From assembly GCF_040214835.1 (NCBI RefSeq), contig NZ_CP157874.1, positions 748,001 to 812,000 of the forward strand: DNA of 64,000 bases. The letters run 5' to 3'. The first letter of the stretch is position 1, and every line of letters starts with the position of its first letter. Below, piece after piece: positions 1-7,578 of this stretch. The notes beneath the pieces are model-generated. The model had not been told where the DNA came from. It did not search any database and was given only the letters and a program-made list of their open reading frames with translations. A program made the translations under genes and the position numbers. Source of the stretch: Pseudomonas asiatica. Lineage in GTDB: Bacteria > Pseudomonadota > Gammaproteobacteria > Pseudomonadales > Pseudomonadaceae.

Positions 1-27
1 CGCAAGTACGTATGGCCATTCCCACTG

Positions 28-94
28 GATTTAACCAGTTGATTTGTCTAGGCTGCTGACGGAATATGATGGCGTAGCGAGCGAAATTAGACCG
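28..94. other. left flank of cassette region; possible decayed attC
   Basis: The 164 bases before the first gene hold no ORF. An ATTTAAC (28-34) fits the attC R'' core RYYYAAC and an ATTAGAC (88-94) resembles R' but has A for the essential first G. The internal pairing is weak, so this could be a dead recombination site or chance. Confidence 0.15.
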
Positions 95-164
95 CCTTCC
101 CTGCTGTCGGATTAGTGACAAATTTTATCTAATTATCGTCATAAAAATCGAATGGATATCAAAG

Positions 165-1124
165 TTGAAGAAATATATTTATTTAGACTGGAACGTAATC
201 CAGTACATGAAGCATGAGAAAGTTGTAGAGGGGAAATTTGATGCGGTTAAATTCAAATCATTTATGCAAGGCCTTAAAAGCAAGTACGTATTTCCTGCGT
301 CAGAAGGGCATTTGAAAGATTTGGCTGCAACATTTAAAGAAGAAAATTGGCCGCACATCGAAAAGGACATTTCATTTCTTGATGAGATCTCTGAGAGTTT
401 GATGCTGGGAGTTCTTCCAGATGAATCGTTAATGCCAGTAAAAGCTAATATTAAAGATGAATTTAAAAAGATTTTAAATGAGCGAAAGGTCGAGCTAGAT
501 TTTTCTGTCAAAGGCGACAGTTATCATGTAGATATGGGGAAGTTACCGCCGGAAAATTTGTTTCGCCCTTTTTTGGAGAAGAATAACGGAGTGCTGGATG
601 CATCTGTCATGGATGCTTTCCTAAACATGATGTGGGATTCAATAGATGACCCTGATTTCTATAAGTTGCTGAGAAAAGAGGTTGAATCCTTACATAAAAT
701 TATTCCCGGTCAAGACACAATTATAAACCAAGAAAGCCCTTACTTTAAAAGAATTGAGCCGTTTCTTGATATAGGAAGAATCAATGATGCTGAAGAGCTA
801 GAAGAGAAGTTTGAGGGGATTCTATCGTCGTTTTTAGCAATTGACGGAAGAGTCCTAAATAATTTGACAAAAGGACAAAAAATCCAAAATGCATATTTAT
901 TGCTAGATTTTAGCCCTCTATTCAGAGACAAGGTTAACAAGAAGAATCGACCTGGCAATATGGATAGGGACTTAAAAAACTTATTCTTTGCGTCTGATGC
1001 TAAGTACTATGTCACTGAAGATGATGCTACATACAAAAAGTCAAAATTTGTGGCTAAATCACTTGGCTTACCCGTTAGACTTGTGAAAATGGATGAATTG
1101 AGACTAAAGCTTACTGTATTATAA
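165..1124 (+). CDS. PIN-like domain protein (putative RNase), first integron-type cassette
   Basis: 319 residues, TTG start with a weak ribosome site. The N-terminus YIYLDWNVIQYMK (residues 4-16) has the hydrophobic strand plus aspartate (D8) of PIN/PIN-like nucleases. E47 and D52 follow in a helical stretch, and the C-terminal part (about 277-292, SDAKYYVTEDD) has the second acidic pair in the usual strand context. PIN-like proteins are metal-dependent RNases, often toxins or defence effectors; the specific target is unknown. The gene is AT-rich, unlike the chromosome beyond 7 kb, and is followed within a few bases by an attC-like palindrome. No antitoxin gene is adjacent. The fold call is by motif only. 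Confidence 0.6.
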   Translation: MKKYIYLDWNVIQYMKHEKVVEGKFDAVKFKSFMQGLKSKYVFPASEGHLKDLAATFKEENWPHIEKDISFLDEISESLMLGVLPDESLMPVKANIKDEFKKILNERKVELDFSVKGDSYHVDMGKLPPENLFRPFLEKNNGVLDASVMDAFLNMMWDSIDDPDFYKLLRKEVESLHKIIPGQDTIINQESPYFKRIEPFLDIGRINDAEELEEKFEGILSSFLAIDGRVLNNLTKGQKIQNAYLLLDFSPLFRDKVNKKNRPGNMDRDLKNLFFASDAKYYVTEDDATYKKSKFVAKSLGLPVRLVKMDELRLKLTVL

Positions 1125-1166
1125 CGGTGTATTACAGAGGACGGGCCGCTGAATGCGGCGTTAGGC
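1118..1166 (+). repeat. attC-like recombination site 1
   Basis: Starting at the stop codon of the preceding gene: TAAC (1122-1125), a 5' arm with TATTACAG, a short loop, a 3' arm CGCTGAATGCG, and the R' core GTTAGGC at 1160-1166. The arms TATTACAG and CTGAATG pair with one unpaired base, the extrahelical-base layout of attC sites. It aligns without gaps over 45 bases to the site at 1899-1948. Confidence 0.7.
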
Positions 1167-1188
1167 GATCAAGACTAGAGGGCGTTAT

Positions 1189-1899
1189 TTGAACTGGAAA
1201 GATTATCAAGAAAAGGCAGCTGGTTTTTTTCGCTCCCTTGGGCTAGACGCAGAGACAGATGTGACAATCCAAGGAGCACGGACAAAGCATGATATTGATG
1301 TATTAGTAAAATCTCACCATGCGGGGTTTGATGTTACATGGATTGTCGAATGCAAGCATTGGAAGTCAAAGGTGTCTAAGCTCCACGTTCTTGCACTTCG
1401 TGAGATTGTAAGTGATACAGGGGCAGATCGAGGGATCTTGCTTGCTGAAGAAGGTTTCCAGAGTGGCGCAATTGAAGCTGCAAACCTAACGAATGTTCAG
1501 GTTACCTCTTTGGGGCATGTAGAGACTTCGGCCCGGACTGCCATCAACGCTATGAAACTGAGAGACCTATTTGATCGTCTAATTTGGTGTAAAGCAGAAT
1601 ATTGGAAAATACCTAAATATATTAGGATTAAGTCAGGGCTGCGCCCAGAGACAGGAGGAGCTGTCGGATACTCCGGAGACTGGGCAACAAAAGTCGGAGA
1701 AGACCTTATTTCAAAGGCGTTTCGAGGTGAATTTCCCATAACTCCAGACGAGATGCACCAAATGGCCTCAAAAGGACTCTTGGGCCAAGACATGCCGAAT
1801 GAATTTGTAGCTATGAAAGATCTAATGGATTTTTTAGAACCGTTGATTGAAAGTTTGGAAAATAGAATCAATGCATGCAATGCTGAGTTTGGTGCATAA
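1189..1899 (+). CDS. Mrr-type restriction endonuclease-like protein, second cassette
   Basis: 236 residues, TTG start 23 bases after attC-like site 1. Residues 1-110 match the Mrr catalytic domain: a helix (YQEKAAGFFRSLG), then HDIDVLV (D35, D37), WIVECKHW (E54, K56), forming a PD-(D/E)xK core, followed by KVSKLHVLALREIVSDTGAD and ILLAEEGFQSGA, which is typical of the family. Such enzymes cut DNA, often with modification dependence. Residues 110-236 are of unknown role and could be a specificity or partner domain. There is no methyltransferase nearby, so a type IV or other stand-alone defence role is more likely than classical restriction-modification (inference). Confidence 0.75.
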   Translation: MNWKDYQEKAAGFFRSLGLDAETDVTIQGARTKHDIDVLVKSHHAGFDVTWIVECKHWKSKVSKLHVLALREIVSDTGADRGILLAEEGFQSGAIEAANLTNVQVTSLGHVETSARTAINAMKLRDLFDRLIWCKAEYWKIPKYIRIKSGLRPETGGAVGYSGDWATKVGEDLISKAFRGEFPITPDEMHQMASKGLLGQDMPNEFVAMKDLMDFLEPLIESLENRINACNAEFGA

Positions 1900-1948
1900 G
1901 GCTAACAAAGCATTGCAGAGGACAAGCCTCCGAATGTAGTGTTATGCC
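1899..1948 (+). repeat. attC-like recombination site 2
   Basis: GGCTAACA at 1900-1907 is complementary to TGTTATGCC at 1940-1948 with one bulge. The inner arm CATTGCAGAGG pairs with CCTCCGAATG. The R' core is GTTATGC (1941-1947), which departs from GTTRRRY at one position. It has the same length and largely the same inner sequence as site 1, so the two belong to one attC family. Confidence 0.7.
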
Positions 1949-1969
1949 CATTAAATGAGAGAGGTCTGA

Positions 1970-2842
1970 ATGCCTACGCCTTGGGAAAAAGAAGAGTTTA
2001 GTCAATCCTTGGAGTGGAGAAAAAAAGCCCAAGAGGGGGCTCTGGATCCAATTTCTTGCGTCAGTGTGTGGATGGATATATGCGGATTTGGTTCGAAATT
2101 AGAATCCGCCAATTGGGATTTAAAGCTCTTGCAAAAATCCGGCATAGTTAATCTATTGAATGAAGTATATCAAAGAGTTGGCCATCCTTTTTGGGTTGGT
2201 GTTCCTCCTGAGCCATTTGAAAATGTCCTTGTTATTAACGACGGCATTGCTCGTACTGTAGATTTGGGAGCGCCTGAGTACATAAGAGCTATTCAGGCAG
2301 TATTTTATATGAGAGACCTAGTTCTTGGTCATTTAAGTCTGTTGCGGCTAACTGACCGCTACAGTATGGGGGTCAGAACTGTTCTTGCCGGTGGTGAAAG
2401 GATTCAATATTCACCGGCCTTGTTTACAGGGAATTCAATACTTTTCCATAGCGACACTCCTAGTGAGTACGGTAAAAAACTGCTTGAGACTAACTTTCTC
2501 TATAATCCCGCAGAGTTTCAAATGAATACAGCGTTTGCTAAAGCTTATTCTATAGACTCAAAAGGTACTAGCTCTGGATTTAATGTAAATGGGTTTTACT
2601 TGGAAAAAAATTTCCTTGATAAATTTAGAGATGTCAAAGGATTGGGTTTTGTGCCTAGCGATAAATCCATACTTATGAATCACCAAGGTCAGCCTGCGCT
2701 AGAGCTATACATCAAAAATATAATTCCATTTCAATTTAAAGGGATTTCTACAGATGTATACGAAGTGTCATCAGTTAGAGTTGACAGTTCGTTTGAAGGG
2801 GAAGAGACCTTGATTGACCTAATTAACTATGAAACGGCATAA
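1970..2842 (+). CDS. unknown cassette protein with cyclase-like motifs
   Basis: 290 residues, ATG with AGAGAGG upstream. I do not recognise the family with confidence. Visible pattern: a strand plus DICGFGS (residues 36-42), then VLVINDGIARTVD (about 86-98), then GVRTVLAGGERIQY (134-147). This order recalls the D-x-x-GF, G-D and G-hydrophobic-G steps of class III nucleotidyl cyclases, but the second metal aspartate and the usual GD turn are not clear. It may be a degenerate or divergent cyclase-like fold. AT-rich, with no signal peptide or membrane segment seen. It is the third gene in a cassette-like array. Confidence 0.45.
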   Translation: MPTPWEKEEFSQSLEWRKKAQEGALDPISCVSVWMDICGFGSKLESANWDLKLLQKSGIVNLLNEVYQRVGHPFWVGVPPEPFENVLVINDGIARTVDLGAPEYIRAIQAVFYMRDLVLGHLSLLRLTDRYSMGVRTVLAGGERIQYSPALFTGNSILFHSDTPSEYGKKLLETNFLYNPAEFQMNTAFAKAYSIDSKGTSSGFNVNGFYLEKNFLDKFRDVKGLGFVPSDKSILMNHQGQPALELYIKNIIPFQFKGISTDVYEVSSVRVDSSFEGEETLIDLINYETA

Positions 2843-2907
2843 CACACGCATGTTATCGAATTGGTTTACGCTACGTTCCAAACCAACTGCAAATGGGGGC
2901 GTTAGAC
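2837..2907 (+). repeat. attC-like recombination site 3
   Basis: ATAAC overlaps the stop codon of the preceding gene. A long imperfect stem (TTGGTTT at 2861-2867 with AAACCAA at 2880-2886) follows, and GCGTTAGAC ends the site with R' core GTTAGAC at 2901-2907. It is longer than sites 1 and 2, with a different inner sequence, as expected for independent cassettes. Confidence 0.6.
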
Positions 2908-3349
2908 AAACATGAAGGGGCAGTTTTCAAGTCGAAGCATCACAGGGAAAAATACCAACTGACTGCTCCTGGCCGATAGCTGTCTCCGGCACCATATCCA
3001 GCCCCACTGCATTCCGCTGAGTGCTTTGGAAGCCCTCTAAACCGGCCTTCTGGCCAATTTATCGTTTCCACGACCCTCCGTCGGGAACCAACTAAATCCC
3101 CAATAACCGGGGATATTTGTGGGATACAGCTACGCAGGGCTGCAGGCGCTGAAAGGCATGTTCGGCGGTGATCATTAAGGCACGCTGATCGGTAGCTGGC
3201 ATTCGTGAAATGGTGCAGTTCCGAACAGTAACTTTTAACCGTTAGTGCGCGAGTGCTTGATTTATAATTTTCGTGATTTTAGTAGAGCACTTTTTTACGG
3301 CGCTCTACTCACCAGTCGCGTGTTGTTTTTATATTTAAAAGTATTGGGT
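2908..3349. other. gene-poor stretch with a coding remnant
   Basis: 442 bases without a supported gene. On the plus strand, bases 3121-3178 translate in frame as a C-terminus ending VGYSYAGLQALKGMFGGDH before TAA. It has no start codon and no upstream open frame of length, so it looks like the tail of a decayed gene. The rest holds nothing I recognise. Confidence 0.35.
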
Positions 3350-4165
3350 TTATGCGCAGATATTTCCCAATTGTGGATGAATAGACTGGTAAAATGCGTG
3401 TGTCCAGTTATTTATTGAGTTGGCCTTGGTTTGCTGTGTTATAAAAGTTTCGAGCTCTGCTTCTCTTTGGTCAGGTGTTAATTTGTCGGAAATTATTCTT
3501 TCTATTTTAGGGACTTCTTCTGATGTGGCCTTTGCAATGTATCTGGTGTTTAAATTTAAACTTTTGAAGTGGCGGTCAAATAGATCCGTTAGAGTGGGGT
3601 TTATGTTTGGGTTTGGTTTTACGTAAAATTGGATTTTGTAGATTCTTTGTGTTAGCAAAATAGTATTGCAGAATAGAAATTGTTCATCAAAAGGGATTGC
3701 GTCAAAGTATGGGTGTATAAATTGCCGGCCGGTACCATTTCCCCAGAGTGCTAACTTATATATTGTGTTGCATGTGCTGCAAGCTGGCACCAAATTCTGA
3801 AGCGAAATTGAAAACTCGGGGAAAACACTTCTTGGGAAAAAGTGGTCGAGATCTTTGTAAGTGTCTATATGGCAGTATGGGCACAGATTTGCTGAGCCAA
3901 AAAGATCTATGACTGATTTTTTAATGTTGCTGACTTCCGCGGCTTTGCTGTCGAATAAGCTAAAGTATGCGTCGTGCTCGGCTTTTGTAAGGTTAATTTT
4001 ATTTATATTTCCGAGGTGCAAGTCAGTCCTGTAATTTCCGAGTTTAGATATCGTTAAGGCGGCATTGCTTGTGAGGTTGGTTTTTCTTGGCTTTCTTTGC
4101 CTATTAATAGCCTGCTGCACTTCATTTTGATCAATGTCGGCTAGTGGGGCGACGGAGTTTCTCAT
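3350..4165 (-). CDS. HNH endonuclease, PtuB-like partner of the ATPase
   Basis: 271 residues. The nuclease core is intact: C95-P-Y-C98, D107-H108, PRS, N124, then C129-S-T-C132-N133, the zinc-knuckle HNH layout. The start overlaps the stop of the ATPase gene as ATGA (4162-4165), so translation is coupled. An AAA ATPase followed directly by an HNH nuclease is the composition of the Septu anti-phage system (PtuA, PtuB), in which the ATPase controls nuclease activity. No reverse transcriptase is adjacent, so this is not a retron-associated version. Assignment to Septu rests on architecture, not a search. Confidence 0.75.
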   Translation of the reverse strand: MRNSVAPLADIDQNEVQQAINRQRKPRKTNLTSNAALTISKLGNYRTDLHLGNINKINLTKAEHDAYFSLFDSKAAEVSNIKKSVIDLFGSANLCPYCHIDTYKDLDHFFPRSVFPEFSISLQNLVPACSTCNTIYKLALWGNGTGRQFIHPYFDAIPFDEQFLFCNTILLTQRIYKIQFYVKPNPNINPTLTDLFDRHFKSLNLNTRYIAKATSEEVPKIERIISDKLTPDQREAELETFITQQTKANSINNWTHAFYQSIHPQLGNICA

Positions 4166-5670
4166 ATGTCACCTCCAATGCTAACAAAGTAACTGGATGC
4201 CTCCGGGCTTAGATTGTGCCCTAAAATTGAATTCAGGTCGCGCAGGGATAGTTTTTTTTCTGCGAAGTCCTTCAATATGTTTCTATAATCGGGCATTTCG
4301 CTATGTATTCCAAATATTCTACCGGCCAAAGTGTCTAAGCTAGTTCCGAATGACTCTATTGGCAGGCCACGGATGTAGGAGTTATTATGAATACGAGTGA
4401 TCACATGGATGTATTTTGATGGTGTTTCTTGTACGACGATTGGGGAGTGGGTTGAAATAATGGCGTAACTGTTTTTTATTTCCAGCATAGTTCGCAATGC
4501 GTGGATGGTTGAAGATACTAAACTTGGATGTAGATGGTTTTCTGGTTCGTCCATTACAACCAGCGAGTTTTCAGCAAGCTTGGCAAAAAGGCACGTAAGG
4601 ATAGATATTGAAACCTTATGTCCGGCGCCAAGTTTTTTAAATTTAGACGATAACATGCGCTCTGTCATGTTGCTTGAGTCTATTTCTGCCTCATCAAATA
4701 TTGGCTTCATGGACTGTCGCCATTGGTTCGTTAGTCCTTTTGAGTCAATGTGTTTGATAGCGTCTACAAATTTTCTGCTAAGCGTTGTAGAACCAATTAC
4801 GCGATAGGTGGTTTCATTTTTGTTCTTTTCTCTAATCCCGATGTAATCGTACTTTGCTTGGTTATCCAAAAAATCGCGGCGGCGAGTGGAGTTCGGAATT
4901 TTTACATCATTTGGCATAAAAAATTTATCAAAAACGCTGTAGGATATTGCGAATACTTTTGAAATTTTTGCCCTTGACTCGGATATGTTGTCTGTAGGTC
5001 CTATGCCCGTAACAGCGCCGACTAAGTTTGCTAAAAGCTGAGTTTTACCTGTTCCATTTTTCCCTACTAATACATTTATTCGCCCAGGAATAATTGAGTC
5101 TGAACTGAATTCAAATTTGCTTGTGGTTGTATCGGATGAGCCTTGCAGCTTGCACTTAAACTCTAATGTCAGTTCGGGTGAGCTAGGCTGATGAATAAGA
5201 TCGACAGGAGGCGGAACGGTTTTCTTGTTTAAAAGGCTCTCATACTCTTTTTCTAGTAGGTTTAAAGCGCCAAGGCTGCGAAGCAATGAGCGCTTTACTA
5301 CGCTTTGGTCTTTCACTTCTGCCAATTTTTTAGAGCCGCTGCGTAGGTCATTTAATGATTCAAGGAGGAGTTTGCGGTAGTTGGCAGGCAGCTTCTCGAC
5401 CTGATCGTAAAAATTTTTTGACTGACCGATCGAAAAATAAGATGAGTCGAGTCTGGTGAACTGTTCTGGAAGTTCCGTCTCGCCAGGGCTTTGATTTTTT
5501 TGTGCGATTTTTATTTCCCCGAGCAAAATACGTTCAGATTCTGAATTTTTAAACTCCATGATAAATGTAGTTTTATAGCTAAAGTCATCCCATCTAGAAC
5601 GTTTCAATATAAAGCATGGGTACTGGATCTTTAGCTTTGTAGGGGATAGGTAGAAATTGATGTCATGCAT
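4162..5670 (-). CDS. AAA/ABC-type ATPase, PtuA-like (Septu-type defence)
   Basis: 502 residues from the ATG at 5670; a TTG at 5682 would add four. An N-terminal region of about 150 residues precedes an ABC/OLD-like ATPase: Walker A GKNGTGKT (about 203-210), signature-like LGAGHKVS (about 347-354), Walker B LVVMDEPENHLHP (about 370-382) and the H-loop STHSP (about 406-410). First gene of a two-gene minus-strand operon with the HNH nuclease. Base composition is AT-rich like the neighbouring cassettes and unlike the core genes. Other AAA-HNH defence pairs are possible; PARIS is excluded because the partner is not a TOPRIM protein. Confidence 0.75.
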   Translation of the reverse strand: MHDINFYLSPTKLKIQYPCFILKRSRWDDFSYKTTFIMEFKNSESERILLGEIKIAQKNQSPGETELPEQFTRLDSSYFSIGQSKNFYDQVEKLPANYRKLLLESLNDLRSGSKKLAEVKDQSVVKRSLLRSLGALNLLEKEYESLLNKKTVPPPVDLIHQPSSPELTLEFKCKLQGSSDTTTSKFEFSSDSIIPGRINVLVGKNGTGKTQLLANLVGAVTGIGPTDNISESRAKISKVFAISYSVFDKFFMPNDVKIPNSTRRRDFLDNQAKYDYIGIREKNKNETTYRVIGSTTLSRKFVDAIKHIDSKGLTNQWRQSMKPIFDEAEIDSSNMTERMLSSKFKKLGAGHKVSISILTCLFAKLAENSLVVMDEPENHLHPSLVSSTIHALRTMLEIKNSYAIISTHSPIVVQETPSKYIHVITRIHNNSYIRGLPIESFGTSLDTLAGRIFGIHSEMPDYRNILKDFAEKKLSLRDLNSILGHNLSPEASSYFVSIGGDI

Positions 5671-5882
5671 GTTGATGCCCAAATCGATTTAAGAGGAAGT
5701 GTAGAGTTGCTCTGTGCATTTTTGCTAGGAAGTAAAGTTAGGTGTCAGTGATAGTGAATTTTTGCTATGCTTATATTTGCCTCAGTTTTGATCATGGTTA
5801 AATACATTAAAGTTTCGTGCTTGCCTTCCTGCTGTTTGGTACGTAAGCTGATCAAATTCCAGCGGATGAATTTACAATGATT

Positions 5883-5899
5883 AGTGGCATTTCGCCACT
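5883..5899 (+). other. small hairpin AGTGGC/GCCACT
   Basis: Six-base perfect arms around ATTTC, followed by CTTTG. The same arms recur at 5976-5998 on either side of a ten-base loop, just after the LexA-type box. The role is unclear; the T-tract is too short for a confident terminator. Confidence 0.3.
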
Positions 5900-5914
5900 C
5901 TTTGTGAGGATCGG

Positions 5915-6100
5915 TTGAGCGTGGGAAAGAGAATAAGAAGGTGTGAAATTAGTGTGCACTGTATGCGTATACAGTTAGTGGCGTTTCTCAAGGCCACTGA
6001 CGGTCAACGGCCCGCCATCGATGCCAATATTCAATCGACGAACGTCGTCTATGTTCCGCTAGCTGCTATTTTCGAGCGGATTCAGTCGTTCCTCACCTAG
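5915..6100 (+). CDS. short ORF of unknown function across a LexA-type box
   Basis: 61 codons from a TTG preceded by GTGAGGA at good spacing. The sequence has no family I recognise. The LexA-type box lies inside the ORF, which argues that either the true start is after the box or this is a decayed remnant. It sits in the 626-base interval between the ATPase and the NYN gene, which otherwise holds only AT-rich promoter-like DNA. Confidence 0.25.
   Translation: MSVGKRIRRCEISVHCMRIQLVAFLKATDGQRPAIDANIQSTNVVYVPLAAIFERIQSFLT
5959..5974. promoter_or_regulatory. LexA-type SOS box
   Basis: CTGTATGCGTATACAG has perfect six-base inverted arms (CTGTAT/ATACAG) and the CTG-N10-CAG spacing of the gammaproteobacterial LexA operator. 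No clear SOS gene is downstream on the plus strand. On the minus strand the nearest start is the ATPase gene 289 bases away. Confidence 0.6.
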
Positions 6101-6296
6101 CATTTTAAGCGGGTGGACGCCGCCCTCACTGGAGCACAGTTATTCCCAATTCGATTCCACGAAAAGCCATAACTAGCTGATTTGTTTATAGATACCCTAT
6201 GAGGTACATCAAATAATCCACCAAATTCCAGCCCCGCGAAAACCGGGCCCTCACGGCCAACAACCGTCCGTCTGTCTCCGCAGCTGAAGCACGAAC

Positions 6297-7070
6297 TCAT
6301 GATACGGATACTTCAGTTTGGGAATGCGTTGCCGGGTTCGATTTCCGAGCAGCTTTGATGAACATCGCCGTTCCACCTTGGCGCATATCGATCTCGAACA
6401 GCTCTGAGGTTCGGATGAGATCGCTAAGCGTCCGATGCCCGTAGTTCACGGCTGAAAACGAACTATTGTTGCGGATAAAATTACCGACCTGGCTGAGGCG
6501 CGACCAGCCTGTGTCATCGGCGGTCTTTTCTGCAACCGTTCTCAGCAAGCGCACTAGTGCCGTGTCACTGCGTAGCTCGTTTCGGGTGCGTTTACTGCAT
6601 TTCGACGATTCGCCTTCATCAGCTTTCTCGTGATCATCACCAAGCAGGTTCTCTGTGTAGATAAACTGCGAGCAGGCATCTACAAAAGGCTTCGGCGTCT
6701 TCTTCTCCCCAAAGCCGTAGACCGGCAAGCCGCTTTCCAGCAGCCGAAGCACCAATGGGGTGAAATCGCTGTCGCTTGTCATGAGTGCAAAGGCATCGAC
6801 GTTTTTGCTGTATAGCAAGTCCATCGCATCAATGATCATCGCTGAGTCAGTGGCATTCTTGCCCTTGGTGAAAGCAAATTGCTGCATGGGGCGGATGGCG
6901 AACGGGTGGATCTTCTCGACCCATCCAGTGAGGAGAGGAGAACTCCAGTTCCCGTGTGCATGCCTGATGTTGACCATGCCGTACTTGGCCAGCTCATCGA
7001 GCACGCCCCCGATGGATGCATGGCTCACATTGTCGCAGTCAATCAGCAGTGCTATCCGTTTCGACTCCAC
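6297..7070 (-). CDS. NYN domain ribonuclease-like protein with C-terminal OST-HTH/LOTUS domain
   Basis: 257 residues from GTG. Residues 1-140 form a NYN (LabA/DUF88) PIN-like nuclease domain: LIDCDNV (D11, D13), ATDSAMIIDAMDLL (D75, D81) and MTSDSDFTPLV (D100, D102), with all acidic positions present. After a charged linker (about 145-165), residues 167-245 match OST-HTH/LOTUS (GWSRLSQVGNFI, YGHRTLSDLIRTSELFEID), an RNA-binding winged helix. NYN-LOTUS proteins are inferred RNA-processing or defence factors; the substrate is unknown. It lies at the inner edge of the accessory island. Confidence 0.8.
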   Translation of the reverse strand: MESKRIALLIDCDNVSHASIGGVLDELAKYGMVNIRHAHGNWSSPLLTGWVEKIHPFAIRPMQQFAFTKGKNATDSAMIIDAMDLLYSKNVDAFALMTSDSDFTPLVLRLLESGLPVYGFGEKKTPKPFVDACSQFIYTENLLGDDHEKADEGESSKCSKRTRNELRSDTALVRLLRTVAEKTADDTGWSRLSQVGNFIRNNSSFSAVNYGHRTLSDLIRTSELFEIDMRQGGTAMFIKAARKSNPATHSQTEVSVS

Positions 7071-7449
7071 GGTGAATCCCCGTCAGTCCCTGTGTCACCA
7101 AACTCTAGCTCAACTGCTCTGGCAGCACTTTCAATGTTCATACCGTGCACCTCATCCCTCTTTGGCGATTTCAGCTGAGCCTATGTCGCTGCATTCGAAG
7201 TTTGAATGGATTTTTTATGCAGATGATCGGATGTGGACTTAATCGCTACATTCAACGCTGTTCGCACATAATTCAGAGACGTTTCCTACAACTTCGACAC
7301 TTGCTTGGCCGAGTTACATGAGGCTAAATTTCCTCCGTCGCGGAAAATTCCGTGACCGGGCGTAGGAACCCGTTGGTAAACTTGGCGCACGCACTAGGCG
7401 CCCCTGCACCACAGCTGGCGCTTTTTTTGTGCCTGCCGTGCTGTGTCAT
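7071..7449. other. intergenic region before structured leader
   Basis: 379 bases, divergent side of the NYN gene. No supported gene. From about 7340 the sequence is GC-rich and may be the upstream part of the structured leader. An open frame here (7352-7540) reads through the structured region and is probably not coding. Confidence 0.3.
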
Positions 7450-7574
7450 GGCGGCTGTGTGTGGGCAGGCTTCGGCCTGGCCGGGTTTCCAAGTTTCCCG
7501 GTATTCCTACCCCATACACAGCTGCCACCCAATCCCGTAGGAAGGATCGTGGCAGCTCCAACTAAAACTTGGAG
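7450..7574 (+). ncRNA. structured leader element, copy 1 (three-way junction, alternative stem)
   Basis: An outer 14-bp stem (7450-7463 with 7513-7526) encloses hairpin CAGGC-TTCG-GCCTG (7466-7479) and hairpin CCGGG...CCCGG (7481-7501). The 3' arm can instead pair as AGCTGCCAC (7520-7528) with GTGGCAGCT (7549-7557), excluding the outer stem. A homologous copy lies at 63397-63507 on the minus strand, with compensatory base changes. Both precede a small Pseudomonas-type gene. I know no named RNA family for this; transcription is inferred from position. Confidence 0.6.
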
Positions 7575-7578
7575 TGTC

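Noticed and set aside
3350..5670. Retron or PARIS system
   Set aside because: No reverse transcriptase or msr-msd is visible, and the partner of the ATPase is HNH, not TOPRIM.
6097..6300. 67-codon ORF overlapping the NYN stop as ATGA
   Set aside because: Composition not protein-like and no family; the overlap alone is weak evidence.
7352..7540. ORF through the structured leader
   Set aside because: No ribosome site, and the sequence is better explained by RNA pairing conserved with the copy at 63.4 kb.
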